Positions 1 through 9,231 of a stretch of DNA of 64,000 nt are shown here, one piece after another. The number at the start of each line of letters is the position of its first letter. Positions within the stretch are counted from its first letter, which is position 1. The stretch spans positions 1,488,001 through 1,552,000 of the forward strand of contig NZ_JAJAVE010000001.1 of the NCBI RefSeq assembly GCF_020532675.1, in the 5' to 3' direction. The notes below the pieces were generated by a model. The model did not search any database. It saw only the letters and a program-made list of their open reading frames with translations, and had not been told where the DNA came from. The position numbers were made by a program, and so were the translations under genes. This DNA is from Methylobacillus gramineus (GTDB taxonomy: Bacteria; Pseudomonadota; Gammaproteobacteria; Burkholderiales; Methylophilaceae).

Positions 1-790
1 CAATATCTTCCCTGGATTTACCAAAGCGCGGATTCTGCTGTACAAAGCTATCGATATCCTGGGCAAAACAATTACCGCCATACCATTGATTAAACGCGGC
101 ATGCATATGATAAAAAGCCTCTTTCGTTGACCCTGGCGTCGCCTTGAGTCGCTTGATTCTCCTGTGCGCATGCGCAAATGCACCGCCCATGAATGGCAAC
201 CATTTCTTGTCAGCATTGATATAAATCAACGCCAGCAAACCAGACACTACCAGACACACACAAACGCCTAGCCAGGCATGCAGCTTTGCCACCTCCACTG
301 CAGGTGGCCGGAACTGGGCCTGCATATTGATCCCGGCCTTACCAGAACTACTGACGACCAAGGGGGAAAACCAGAATGGCCACTGAGGAATGGTCAACAC
401 GGACTCCTGCCCATCCTGGGCTGACATCTTCAGGCTGGCTTGTGGCAGCCGCATCACCACCGGCTTGGCACTGCTCGCAAACACTTGATAATCCAGCCGC
501 AGACTATATTGCCGCCCATTGCCACTGTCGCTCTCACTGACCTCAACCCCCACCAGCTCTATGCCCTCGGCCTTGCTGCCCTTTAGTGGCACGCCAGCTT
601 TAGCAATAGTGCTACCCGCAGGCAGGTCTAGTACTATCCTGCGAGACAAGGTGTCCCCAACCTGTATGCCATAACTTTTGGCAGGGTTGATTATCTGTAA
701 CCCAGGTTGCTCATCTGCAGCCGATGCTGCGGGAAAATAGCCCAATACAGCGATCAAACCACCTATCAATAGCATCATATTTTTCATCAT
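1..790 (-). CDS. MxaA-like protein, second copy (partial, runs off left edge)
   Basis: Reads on the minus strand from an ATG at 790 that overlaps the stop of the upstream gene (ATGA); about 263 residues are visible and no stop is reached. It has a signal peptide ending near residue 23 (Ala-Ala-Ser-Ala), a beta-rich periplasmic part, one membrane segment at about residues 171-191, and then the motif NADKKWLPFMGG. The complete MxaA at 53975-54883 has the same layout and nearly the same motif (NADKRWLPFMGG). MxaA is a membrane-anchored accessory protein needed for calcium insertion into methanol dehydrogenase in methylotrophs; whether this copy serves that enzyme or a paralogue is inference. It is the third gene of an mxaR'-S'-A' operon that probably continues beyond the window. 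Confidence 0.8.
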   Translation of the reverse strand, partial: MMKNMMLLIGGLIAVLGYFPAASAADEQPGLQIINPAKSYGIQVGDTLSRRIVLDLPAGSTIAKAGVPLKGSKAEGIELVGVEVSESDSGNGRQYSLRLDYQVFASSAKPVVMRLPQASLKMSAQDGQESVLTIPQWPFWFSPLVVSSSGKAGINMQAQFRPPAVEVAKLHAWLGVCVCLVVSGLLALIYINADKKWLPFMGGAFAHAHRRIKRLKATPGSTKEAFYHMHAAFNQWYGGNCFAQDIDSFVQQNPRFGKSREDI

Positions 791-1647
791 GTCAGGTATT
801 GCTCAAAGTAATTAGTCATCAGGTCAGGGTGGTAGTCGTCGTTGATATAGAGTGCGGGACTATCAAACTTGAGAAACAGCTGTTGTAGCGTCTGCCGCCG
901 CTCTGCATAGACATCTTCAACTTTCTGCCTCAAGGCGGAGGTAAAAAACATCGTTCGACTCAGGCCGGACTCTGGATCTATCATGTTGCTGAACCCAAGC
1001 CTGGGCAGCTTTCTGATCTCATAATCATCCCAGATCACGACTGGAATCACCTGATGAGCCGACATTGCAGTGAGCGTCAGCTCAATGTGTGCCATCGGCA
1101 TATGAAAATCAGAGAGCCAGAACACCAGGCTTTTTTTCTGGCCCAGATATTGAGGCACCTGCAAAATGCCATCGCCATTCAGGCCTAGTCCATGATATTC
1201 ACCAATCCGGCATAACTGGGCCAGCAACTCATTAACCCGGTTACTCAACGGCAACAAGCTGTCTTCCAGCACCTCCTCGTGATAGGCAATCAAACTGAAG
1301 ACATCGCCTGCATGTGCCACCGCACTGCCAATGGAAGCGGCAATCCCGAGCGCCTGATCCAGTTTCCTGACCTGTCCCCTGAACTGCATGGAACTGGACA
1401 TATCACACAGGATATACACCGGCGTTGGGCTTTCCTGGTTGAACAAGCGGACCTGAATCTGCTCAAATGGGTCACGCAGGCTACGACTCAAATCCATGCG
1501 CCTGGCATCCGGGTAATCAATCAGCGACACATTCCCGCGGTACTCAAACCCCAGGCCTCGTTGTGCACCTGGGTGATCGCCAAGATGGGTGTTGTCCGAC
1601 TTCCAGGGAATACTGTAGGTGAACGATTTTTCTGGTATCGCAATCAT
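787..1647 (-). CDS. MxaS-like DUF58 protein, second copy
   Basis: Protein of 286 residues in the DUF58/von Willebrand A-like family. An incomplete MIDAS metal site is visible as DMSSS at residues 82-86. The protein aligns end to end with MxaS at 54880-55743 (shared IPWKS, HxGDH, GLGFEY, RMDL, DPxEQxQVRLFN). A longer reading from 1677 exists, but the ATG at 1647 gives exactly the same distance to the IPWKS motif as in the paralogue and begins 7 nt after the upstream stop, so I chose it. MxaS works with the MoxR-type ATPase MxaR in maturing methanol dehydrogenase. Its stop overlaps the start of the MxaA-like gene, which suggests translational coupling. Confidence 0.85.
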   Translation of the reverse strand: MIAIPEKSFTYSIPWKSDNTHLGDHPGAQRGLGFEYRGNVSLIDYPDARRMDLSRSLRDPFEQIQVRLFNQESPTPVYILCDMSSSMQFRGQVRKLDQALGIAASIGSAVAHAGDVFSLIAYHEEVLEDSLLPLSNRVNELLAQLCRIGEYHGLGLNGDGILQVPQYLGQKKSLVFWLSDFHMPMAHIELTLTAMSAHQVIPVVIWDDYEIRKLPRLGFSNMIDPESGLSRTMFFTSALRQKVEDVYAERRQTLQQLFLKFDSPALYINDDYHPDLMTNYFEQYLT

Positions 1648-1654
1648 GTCGTGG

Positions 1655-2692
1655 TCAGTGCCTGCCTGGAACCACAACCGTGTTAATGATCTGTGCAGTC
1701 AGTTCACGCGCCAGGGCAGTCCGCTTGGAGTCGTACATGGGGTTGAATACCAGCCTGTGGGCAATGATTTCGTGAAATACCGCATGGATATCCTCTGGCA
1801 ACAAGCTGTCCCGTCCATTCAGCCAGGCATTCACCCGCGCCGCCTTCATCAGCATGCCCATGCCGCGAGGACTCGCCCCGCTTTGCACCAAGCGGCTGAT
1901 TTCCACGCCTTCCAGACGGACACCAAACTTGGCTGGATCTTGCGTGGATTCCCATAGATCCAGCGCATATTCCTCCATCACAGGACTGGATTGGATGTGG
2001 TGTTGGATCGTATTGGAGAATTGGTTCAGCTGATCAAACTGCAGGATATGGTCTTCCACCTGCTGGGTAAGCGCCTCTGCATGCTGGAAGCGGGTGTCAA
2101 AAATCAGTGACTTCCTGTGCTCGCGACTGGCGGGGATCACGATCGGAATTTCCATCATAAATCTATCCCGCGCAGCGGATGGAATCTCGAATGTTTCGTT
2201 TTTCTCCACCTGGTTGCGATCAGCAAATACCACCATATGCGGCAAACGATAATCCTTTTTGAAGGCATGCACGTGTTTTTCAGCCATCACCCGCAACATC
2301 AGGGCATGTACCTGCGGCCTTGCCCGATTGATTTCATTAAAGAAGAACACCGACAGGTTTTCCCCAGCCCGCAATAAGGGGCCTTCATCAATTTGTGGGC
2401 GGCCCTCGGAATTGAGGTAAGTGTGATACACAATATCGTTGGGCATCAGGTCCACCGTGCCCTCTATCCGCTCATAGGCTCCACCGATACCTCGTGCAAT
2501 CGACTGCAGCAATGTGGTTTTACCCACCCCTACACCACCTTCAAGCAGCACATGTCCACGGGCAAAAATAGCGGTGGTCATCAGGCGGATAGCCCTGGTC
2601 TGCCCGACGATGACTTTTTCAATTTCACTTTCCAGCTTCAACGCCTTGGTACGCCAGTCAGCAAGCTCTATGTCATTGGAAACCGTGTTCAT
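1655..2692 (-). CDS. MoxR/MxaR-type AAA+ ATPase, second copy
   Basis: AAA+ ATPase of the MoxR family, 345 residues. Walker A is GGVGVGKT at residues 52-59. The Walker B region reads VFFFNE at about 115-120, with Asn where MoxR proteins normally carry Asp. Roughly four of five residues match MxaR at 55748-56785 across the ATPase core. The ATG at 2692 is preceded by a GAGGAG ribosome site; an in-frame TTG at 2704 lies on top of that site and is rejected. MoxR ATPases act with VWA/DUF58 partners as metal- or cofactor-inserting chaperones, here with the MxaS-like and MxaA-like genes that follow. It is the first gene of its operon, divergent from the MocR regulator. Confidence 0.9.
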   Translation of the reverse strand: MNTVSNDIELADWRTKALKLESEIEKVIVGQTRAIRLMTTAIFARGHVLLEGGVGVGKTTLLQSIARGIGGAYERIEGTVDLMPNDIVYHTYLNSEGRPQIDEGPLLRAGENLSVFFFNEINRARPQVHALMLRVMAEKHVHAFKKDYRLPHMVVFADRNQVEKNETFEIPSAARDRFMMEIPIVIPASREHRKSLIFDTRFQHAEALTQQVEDHILQFDQLNQFSNTIQHHIQSSPVMEEYALDLWESTQDPAKFGVRLEGVEISRLVQSGASPRGMGMLMKAARVNAWLNGRDSLLPEDIHAVFHEIIAHRLVFNPMYDSKRTALARELTAQIINTVVVPGRH

Positions 2693-2774
2693 ATTTCTCC
2701 TCAATTCGGGTGTATATCCATACAGTTAAAATAACCATATGTTTTTAATATGATTTTTAAATTATTAATTTAAG

Positions 2775-2804
2775 TGTTACCAATTGTAATAATTTGTTAC
2801 TGGT
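2775..2804. promoter_or_regulatory. Three 10-bp-phased direct repeats (TGTTAC/TGTAAT/TGTTAC)
   Basis: In the divergent region between the mxaR' operon and the MocR gene, the hexamers TGTTAC, TGTAAT and TGTTAC start at 2775, 2785 and 2795, exactly one helical turn apart. This is the layout expected for an OmpR-family response regulator. It resembles the repeat in front of the CpxR-like gene at 28454-28483. The function is inferred. Confidence 0.4.
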
Positions 2805-2926
2805 ATACAGAAGTGCCAGAAAATTTATAATGCATGGTCCAGAATGAATTTTTCATGTGCATGGCCATTAACATTTCTAGAAATAGTCTTCTGGGAAAAA
2901 TCACACCTACGATATAGAGGAAAACT

Positions 2927-4402
2927 ATGGTGAAACGTGTCCGGCTATGGGATTTCAAGTTTGAACTGGCCTCTGGTTCCAAACTGCCAGTCTTCATGCA
3001 GATCGTGCAGAAGATCATTGAGGAAATTCAAGCAGGCAGACTGGCCCCTTCCTCGCCCATGCCCAGTACCCGCCAATTGGCCCTTAACCTTTCGGTCAAC
3101 CGCAAAACCGTCATCATGGCGTATGAGGAACTGATTGCGCAGGGCTGGCTGTCAGCCACGATGAGAAGCCAAACCTTTGTGTCGCCCAATCTACCGTCAT
3201 CATCAGGCACCCCCTCATTCCCACCCACCATGAAGACGGTGGCTGAATCTGCCAGCACGAATATCGCCAGGTTTATCACCCAACAAGCAGATGTCCTTTA
3301 CTTCGGTGATGGCATGCCAGATACACGATTAATTCCCAGCAATGTGATTGCGCGTGCCTTTCGCCATAGCTTGCTCCACTCCAGCAAAAACAATTGCCTG
3401 GCCTATGGCGACCCCAAAGGAATCTACGCATTAAGAAGCTCCATTTCAGAGATGCTGAACATGGAACGGGGACTGTATGTGACGACGGATAATATTTGCA
3501 TCGTCAGGGGTAGCCAAATGGGCATATTTTTGGCGGCGCGGGTGTTGGTCAAGCCAGAAGACAATGTGGTGGTAGAAAGCTTGACCTACCCCCCAGCGCG
3601 CGATGCACTTCAATCCTGCGGTGCCAATATCCTGACGGTGGGTTTGGATGAGTTTGGCTTGAGGGTGGATGAACTGGAAGAGATATGCCGAAAAACCACC
3701 ATCCGTGCAGTCTATGTCACACCTCACCACCAGTTCCCGACTACCGTGACCATGACAGCTGAGCGTAGACTCAAGCTCCTGATGCTGGCAGACAAGTATG
3801 ATTTTTACATCATAGAAGATGACTACGACCATGAGTTTCACTTCACCAATCACCCCATCCTTCCCCTCGCCAGCAATGACAAACAGCATCGCGTACTCTA
3901 TGTAGGCTCACTGTCCAAAGTGTTGGCCCCAGCTTTGAGAGTGGGCTACCTGGTCGCATCCAGTGCTTTGATAGAACGCTACAGTCAGGAAATCCTGCTC
4001 ATCGACAGGCAGGGTAACTCCGTTACCGAGCAAACGGTGTCGGAACTGATCAACACCGGCGAACTCAGGCACCATATCCGCAAGACATTCAAGATTTATT
4101 CTGAAAGGCGGCGCACGCTGGAAGGGTTGATCAATGAACACCTGGCTGAGCATGTAGATTTCAAAATGCCCGTAGGAGGGCTGGCCTTCTGGATATTACT
4201 GAAAGACGGCGAGAAAATGCAGTCTTTGCTCAAGCGCGCCATCATAGAAAAAGTCGGCTTATTGCCCGCGGCCAACTTTTCAACGGAGAAGCTGAACTTG
4301 GCCGCCTTCAGGCTAGGCTTTGGTCATTTAAACCTGGAAGAAATTACTGAAGGGATCATGCGGCTGAAAAAGGCTTTAGACGCTGTCAGGGCCAACATCT
4401 AG
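2927..4402 (+). CDS. MocR/GabR-type regulator (GntR HTH fused to aminotransferase domain)
   Basis: A 491-residue fusion. Residues about 15-85 form a GntR winged helix (SPMPSTRQLALNLSVNRKTV). Residues about 115-485 form a fold-type I aminotransferase domain with the PLP lysine in SLSK at residue 331 and the DDYDHEF motif before it. MocR proteins (PdxR, GabR, TauR) bind PLP and an amino-compound effector and control vitamin B6, GABA or taurine genes. The effector cannot be told from sequence, and no pdx or gab genes are adjacent. The start has a GAGGAAA site 6-7 nt upstream. It is divergent from the mxaR' operon, so it could control that operon or itself. Confidence 0.9.
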   Translation: MVKRVRLWDFKFELASGSKLPVFMQIVQKIIEEIQAGRLAPSSPMPSTRQLALNLSVNRKTVIMAYEELIAQGWLSATMRSQTFVSPNLPSSSGTPSFPPTMKTVAESASTNIARFITQQADVLYFGDGMPDTRLIPSNVIARAFRHSLLHSSKNNCLAYGDPKGIYALRSSISEMLNMERGLYVTTDNICIVRGSQMGIFLAARVLVKPEDNVVVESLTYPPARDALQSCGANILTVGLDEFGLRVDELEEICRKTTIRAVYVTPHHQFPTTVTMTAERRLKLLMLADKYDFYIIEDDYDHEFHFTNHPILPLASNDKQHRVLYVGSLSKVLAPALRVGYLVASSALIERYSQEILLIDRQGNSVTEQTVSELINTGELRHHIRKTFKIYSERRRTLEGLINEHLAEHVDFKMPVGGLAFWILLKDGEKMQSLLKRAIIEKVGLLPAANFSTEKLNLAAFRLGFGHLNLEEITEGIMRLKKALDAVRANI

Positions 4403-4499
4403 AAGCCCAGACCGAGCGCTGGTCTGGGATGAATAGAAAACGCGCTGCTTGCCCCGGATGAGTTCACCACGATCCAAGACCAAGGGGAAACCTGGCAGG

Positions 4500-4895
4500 T
4501 TAAACGCCCCAGGTACCCTTCTGGATAAACTCCACCTTATATCCATCTGGATCTTCCACAAAAGCGATGACGGTGGTGCCATGCATCATGGGACCGGCTT
4601 CACGTACTACTTTACCACCCGCTTTTTTCACTTGCTCACAGGCAGCATAGGCGTCATCTACTTCAATCGCGATATGGCCGTAAGCATTACCCTTATCGTA
4701 AGTCTCGGTTCCCCAGTTATAAGTGAGCTCAATCACCGCAGTGTCCTGCTCACTGCCATATCCGATAAAGGCCAGGGTGAATTTCCCGTCCGGATACTCA
4801 TGCCGACGTAACAGCTGCATGCCCAGCACCTCGGTATAAAAGGCAATCGAGCGTTCCATATCCCCGACTCTTAACATGGTATGCAATATGCGCAT
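4500..4895 (-). CDS. gloA: Lactoylglutathione lyase (glyoxalase I)
   Basis: A 131-residue vicinal-oxygen-chelate protein that isomerises the methylglyoxal-glutathione hemithioacetal to S-lactoylglutathione. Metal ligands are recognisable in ILHTMLRV (His5), [16 protein letters not shown] and DGYKVEFIQ. The length is typical of small Ni/Co-type bacterial GloA. The ATG at 4895 has an AGGAG site 8 nt upstream; an upstream in-frame TTG at 4913 overlaps the ferredoxin gene and has no site. It is the last gene of a minus-strand run that includes the ferredoxin and coaD. Confidence 0.93.
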   Translation of the reverse strand: MRILHTMLRVGDMERSIAFYTEVLGMQLLRRHEYPDGKFTLAFIGYGSEQDTAVIELTYNWGTETYDKGNAYGHIAIEVDDAYAACEQVKKAGGKVVREAGPMMHGTTVIAFVEDPDGYKVEFIQKGTWGV

Positions 4896-4905
4896 GGCTT
4901 TTCTC

Positions 4906-5654
<749 letters not shown>

Positions 5655-5719
5655 TCTCTATCCTCACCTCATGCCGGCCTGATTGCCAAAGCACAATCAA
5701 ACGCCGCCATGCAACCTGT

Positions 5720-6277
5720 TCAATTCGCTGATTCGTCTGCCAATTTTAACAGGTGATAGAAAACATTGCCTGCTTTGCCGTGTTTATGCACCTGCCACAC
5801 TCCATCGGACTCAAGGACATATTCGGCTTCTACATAGACATAGCCTTGATTGGCAAGATGGGTCGCAAGCGCTGGTAGCAACTTGGGTAACCAGCCTTGC
5901 TGGTAAGGCGGATCAACAAAGATGATGTTGAACAGCTCCCGGTTTTGCGCCAGAAACTGCAAGGCATCCTGCTGCAAGATGCGGGCCTTGTCGGCTTGGA
6001 GCAAGGTCTTGTTAGCCTGCAGGGACTTCACTGCTGGCAAGGACTTTTCCACCATCACTGCCTGAGCAGCACCTCGAGACAAGGCCTCAAACCCCATCAC
6101 ACCGGTGCCAGAGAACAAGTCCAGGCAATTCAGCCCGTGCAAATCCTGGCCCAGCCAATTGAACAGGGTTTGCCGAACCCGGTCCGGCGTAGGCCGCAAA
6201 CCAGGCACATCAGGAAAATCCAATAAGCGGCTGCGCCACTCGCCGCCGCCTATCCGTACACGATTACTTGCTGCCAC
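5720..6277 (-). CDS. rsmD: 16S rRNA (guanine966-N2)-methyltransferase
   Basis: A 185-residue SAM-dependent methyltransferase. It has an SAM-binding LDLFSGTGVMGFEALSRGA motif (about residues 52-70) and the catalytic DPPY tetrapeptide in FVDPPYQQ, as in RsmD/YhhF. The N-terminal VRIGGGEWRSRLLDFP and RPTPDRVRQTLFNWL motifs are family hallmarks. The start is a GTG at 6277 that overlaps the end of the M16 peptidase gene by 14 nt. The protein methylates G966 of 16S rRNA in the assembled 30S subunit. Confidence 0.95.
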   Translation of the reverse strand: MAASNRVRIGGGEWRSRLLDFPDVPGLRPTPDRVRQTLFNWLGQDLHGLNCLDLFSGTGVMGFEALSRGAAQAVMVEKSLPAVKSLQANKTLLQADKARILQQDALQFLAQNRELFNIIFVDPPYQQGWLPKLLPALATHLANQGYVYVEAEYVLESDGVWQVHKHGKAGNVFYHLLKLADESAN

Positions 6278-7580
6278 CCACCACCACCGTCACCATTTTA
6301 TTCGGGTCTATACGACGACTAAACGCATCCTTGATCTGTGCAGCTGTCACCTGCTCTACCTTGCCGTTGAACTCATCCAGATACGTCAGCGGCAAATGAT
6401 AAAAACCAATCACTGCCAGGTAATCCAGAATTTTACTGTTGCTGTCTATCCGCATGGGAAAACCACCAATGATATTTTGCTTGGCAGCCTTGAGTTCAGC
6501 CTCCGTCACGCCCTTGCTGATAAAGGTAGCCAGGGTTTCACGTACCAGCTTGAGCGCATCCTCAGCCTGATCACGCTTGGTCTGCAAGCCAACCTGGAAC
6601 TGGCCCAACTCCTGCATCGGGATAAAATAGCTGTATACGCTGTAAACCAAGCCACGCTTTTCTCGCACTTCCTCAGTCAGGCGTGACACAAAGCCACCGC
6701 CGCCCAGGATGTAATTGCCAACGTATAAGGCAAAGTAATCATCGTCACCACGTTTTACGCCAGGATAGCCAAGCAGGATATGGGATTGACTGGCAGGATG
6801 GGGAATGCGCTTTTCCACCGCAGCACTAGGATAGCTTACCGTCGGCAAGGCAGCCGCGGCCGGTGAGTCTGGCAAACCGGCAGAAATCCGCTCGGCAATC
6901 TGCTTGGCCTGTTCCGGGGTCATATCCCCCATCAAGGCAATCACTGCATTCTTGGCACCGTAATATTGCTGGTAAAACTGTTGCAGATCAGTCCGTGTAA
7001 TCGCATTCACAGCTTCAGGTTCGCCCTCGTCATCCACGGCATAAGGATGCGTCCCATACAAGGCCTTGAGGAAAGCCTTGTTGGAAATACTGGCAGGCTG
7101 GGTAGCCGCCTCCTTCAGGCCCGCAATGATCCGGGCTTTTTCCCGCTTCAAGGTAGCTTCAGGAAAGTCTGGCTGATGCAGTATCTTGATATAAGTGTCC
7201 AGCGCTGCCGCTTGTTCGCGGGCGCTGCTCAAGGTACGCAATTTGAGACCAGCACGATCTGCATCCAGTTCACCACCTAACACCGCCCCCACATCAGCAA
7301 ACGAGTTGGAAATCTGCTCGTCGGTCATACCAGCCGCGCCTAGCGTCAGCATATAGCGGGTAATCCCGGACAAGCCTGGCTTGGCAGTATCCCGTGCACT
7401 GCCAGCAGCGAAATTGGTACTGATATCTATAATCGGCAGGTCGTGGTTTTCCACAAAATAGACTTCTGTACCCTTGCTGGTTTGCCATTTCTGTATGTTA
7501 AGCGCGGCATATGCCTGCGCGCTCAGCATGACACCCGCTGCCAGCAGCAGCAGTTTCTTGAGTGTTGAATTAACGATCAT
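6264..7580 (-). CDS. M16 peptidase-like protein without zinc site (partner subunit)
   Basis: A 438-residue exported M16-family protein with a signal peptide (LLLLAAGVMLSAQAYA). The zinc-binding HxxEH of active M16 peptidases is replaced by ITRYM near residue 85, so this subunit should be inactive alone. It retains the C-terminal REKRGLVYSVYS stretch holding the Arg/Tyr pair that completes the active site of the partner. Such pairs form heterodimeric periplasmic proteases. The ATG at 7580 is chosen over 7604 because it directly starts the signal peptide. The gene overlaps the catalytic subunit gene by 11 nt. Confidence 0.9.
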   Translation of the reverse strand: MIVNSTLKKLLLLAAGVMLSAQAYAALNIQKWQTSKGTEVYFVENHDLPIIDISTNFAAGSARDTAKPGLSGITRYMLTLGAAGMTDEQISNSFADVGAVLGGELDADRAGLKLRTLSSAREQAAALDTYIKILHQPDFPEATLKREKARIIAGLKEAATQPASISNKAFLKALYGTHPYAVDDEGEPEAVNAITRTDLQQFYQQYYGAKNAVIALMGDMTPEQAKQIAERISAGLPDSPAAAALPTVSYPSAAVEKRIPHPASQSHILLGYPGVKRGDDDYFALYVGNYILGGGGFVSRLTEEVREKRGLVYSVYSYFIPMQELGQFQVGLQTKRDQAEDALKLVRETLATFISKGVTEAELKAAKQNIIGGFPMRIDSNSKILDYLAVIGFYHLPLTYLDEFNGKVEQVTAAQIKDAFSRRIDPNKMVTVVVGGSK

Positions 7581-8928
7581 AAGGCTTGCCTTTTGGTTTT
7601 GCATTGGGGTCCATGGGTTGTGGATCCAGGGTAGCCACAGTCAAGGTATCCCGGATCAGATATTTCCTGGCGACTTCCTGCACTTGCTGCGGCGTCACGG
7701 CCTGCAACTTGGCTGGATAGTCCTTGAGCGTGCGCCAGGAGAAACCTGTAGTTTCCAGACGGCCTATCTTCATTGCCTGGTAAAACACTGAATCGCGCTG
7801 ATAGACGTCCGCGGCGATCACTTGCGCCTTCACCCGTTGCAGCTCTTCGTTGGTAACTCCTTTTTGCTTGATCTCTTCCACCTGCTCAAGCAATGCAGCT
7901 TCCAGCTCTGCTACAGTCTTGCCTTCACTGGGCGTGCCTTCCAGCTCAAACAAGCCTATCTTGCCTCGTTGCACCATGTCATAACCGGCACCGACATCCA
8001 CCGCCAATTGCTGCTCTCGCACCAGTTTCTGGTTCAAGCGCGCTGAGGCATTGCCATCCAGCACCCCTGCCAGAATTTCCAATGCATACGGCTCCCAATC
8101 CTTGTCCGGATCTTGCAACACAGGTACATGGAAGCCCATCAGGACATAAGGCAACTCTGCGGGCACTTTGACCACAGTGCGGCGCTCGCCTATCTGTTGT
8201 GGCTCAACCTGCGACTTGCGCACAGGCAGGGCGTGCGGCTTGATCACGCCGAAATGCTGTTTTGCCAGTTTCAAGACATCCTGCGCCTTCACATCCCCTG
8301 CCACCACCAGGATGGCGTTATTAGGGGCATACCAGTTGTGGTACCACTCACGGGCATCCTCCACTGTCATGTTCTCGAGGTCGTTCATCCAGCCAACGAT
8401 GGGGCGACTATAAGGGTGTGCCTGATATGCAACGGCATTGAACTGCTCATTGAGCATACCCTGTGGCTTATCATCAGTACGCCAGCGACGCTCCTCCATC
8501 ACTACGCGGATTTCCTTGGAAAACTCATCCTTGGTCAGCTCAAGGTTGGCCATGCGATCAGCCTCCAGCTTGATGGATAGTGGTAACTGGGATTTTTCCA
8601 GTTGCTGGTAGTACGCAGTGTAGTCCGGCCCGGTAAATGCATTCTCACGTCCACCTGCCGCGGCAATCAGCCTGGAGAACTGCCCAGGAGGGACGGTCTT
8701 GGTGCCCTTGAACATCATGTGTTCCAGCACATGAGCAACCCCGGTTTTACCATTGACTTCGTCCACGCTACCAGCCCGGTACCACACCTGCGATACCACG
8801 ACCGGCGCCCGGTGATCTTCCTGCACAATCACCCGCATGCCATTGTCCAGTTTGAACTCATGCGTATCTGCTGCCTGGGCCACCATAGGCATCAATGCCA
8901 GGGTCAGCCACATTCCTCGAATAAACAC
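7570..8928 (-). CDS. M16 zinc peptidase, catalytic subunit
   Basis: A 452-residue exported zinc protease of the insulinase/processing-peptidase family. It carries HVLEHMMFKG (the HxxEH zinc motif) near residue 70 and a downstream Glu in KEIRVVMEERRWRTDD. A signal peptide (LTLALMPMVAQA) targets it to the periplasm. The start is taken as a GTG at 8928 because an AAAGGAG site lies 8 nt upstream; the in-frame ATG at 8952 would place that site inside the gene. The partner downstream supplies the second half of the active site. This pair upstream of ftsYEX is common in betaproteobacteria. Confidence 0.92.
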   Translation of the reverse strand: MFIRGMWLTLALMPMVAQAADTHEFKLDNGMRVIVQEDHRAPVVVSQVWYRAGSVDEVNGKTGVAHVLEHMMFKGTKTVPPGQFSRLIAAAGGRENAFTGPDYTAYYQQLEKSQLPLSIKLEADRMANLELTKDEFSKEIRVVMEERRWRTDDKPQGMLNEQFNAVAYQAHPYSRPIVGWMNDLENMTVEDAREWYHNWYAPNNAILVVAGDVKAQDVLKLAKQHFGVIKPHALPVRKSQVEPQQIGERRTVVKVPAELPYVLMGFHVPVLQDPDKDWEPYALEILAGVLDGNASARLNQKLVREQQLAVDVGAGYDMVQRGKIGLFELEGTPSEGKTVAELEAALLEQVEEIKQKGVTNEELQRVKAQVIAADVYQRDSVFYQAMKIGRLETTGFSWRTLKDYPAKLQAVTPQQVQEVARKYLIRDTLTVATLDPQPMDPNAKPKGKPYDR

Positions 8929-9231
8929 CTTGTGATTCTCCTTTAGCCGCATTATTCATGCATTATAGCGGTAGTACTCAAAAATGCCTGTGCCACAATA
9001 CTGTTGCCAGATGGCATGCGCATGTCATATATCAACTCGATGCAACCATGCTCTGACAGAGCCGTTGTAAAGTTAGTTCTTATACATCGCTCATATATAT
9101 TGATGAGATATATAGCGTCTATCCCGTCTCATGGTAAAAATACGTGAAGATATCGTCAGATATCCAGTTTCAGCCACTGCAAGCGCTTTGTTTTGCTTTA
9201 AAATATCCACTTATTGGTAAACACACGCCCC
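8929..9231. other. Divergent intergenic region with AT-rich hairpin
   Basis: No gene is seen in this region between the M16 pair and ftsY. It must contain both promoters. The clearest structure is an imperfect inverted repeat at 9088-9117 (CGCTcATATAT / ATATATAGCG, one bulged base, 9-nt loop). Smaller palindromes lie at 9005-9016 (TGCCAgaTGGCA) and near 9150 (GATATCgtcaGATATC). No function can be assigned. Confidence 0.5.
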
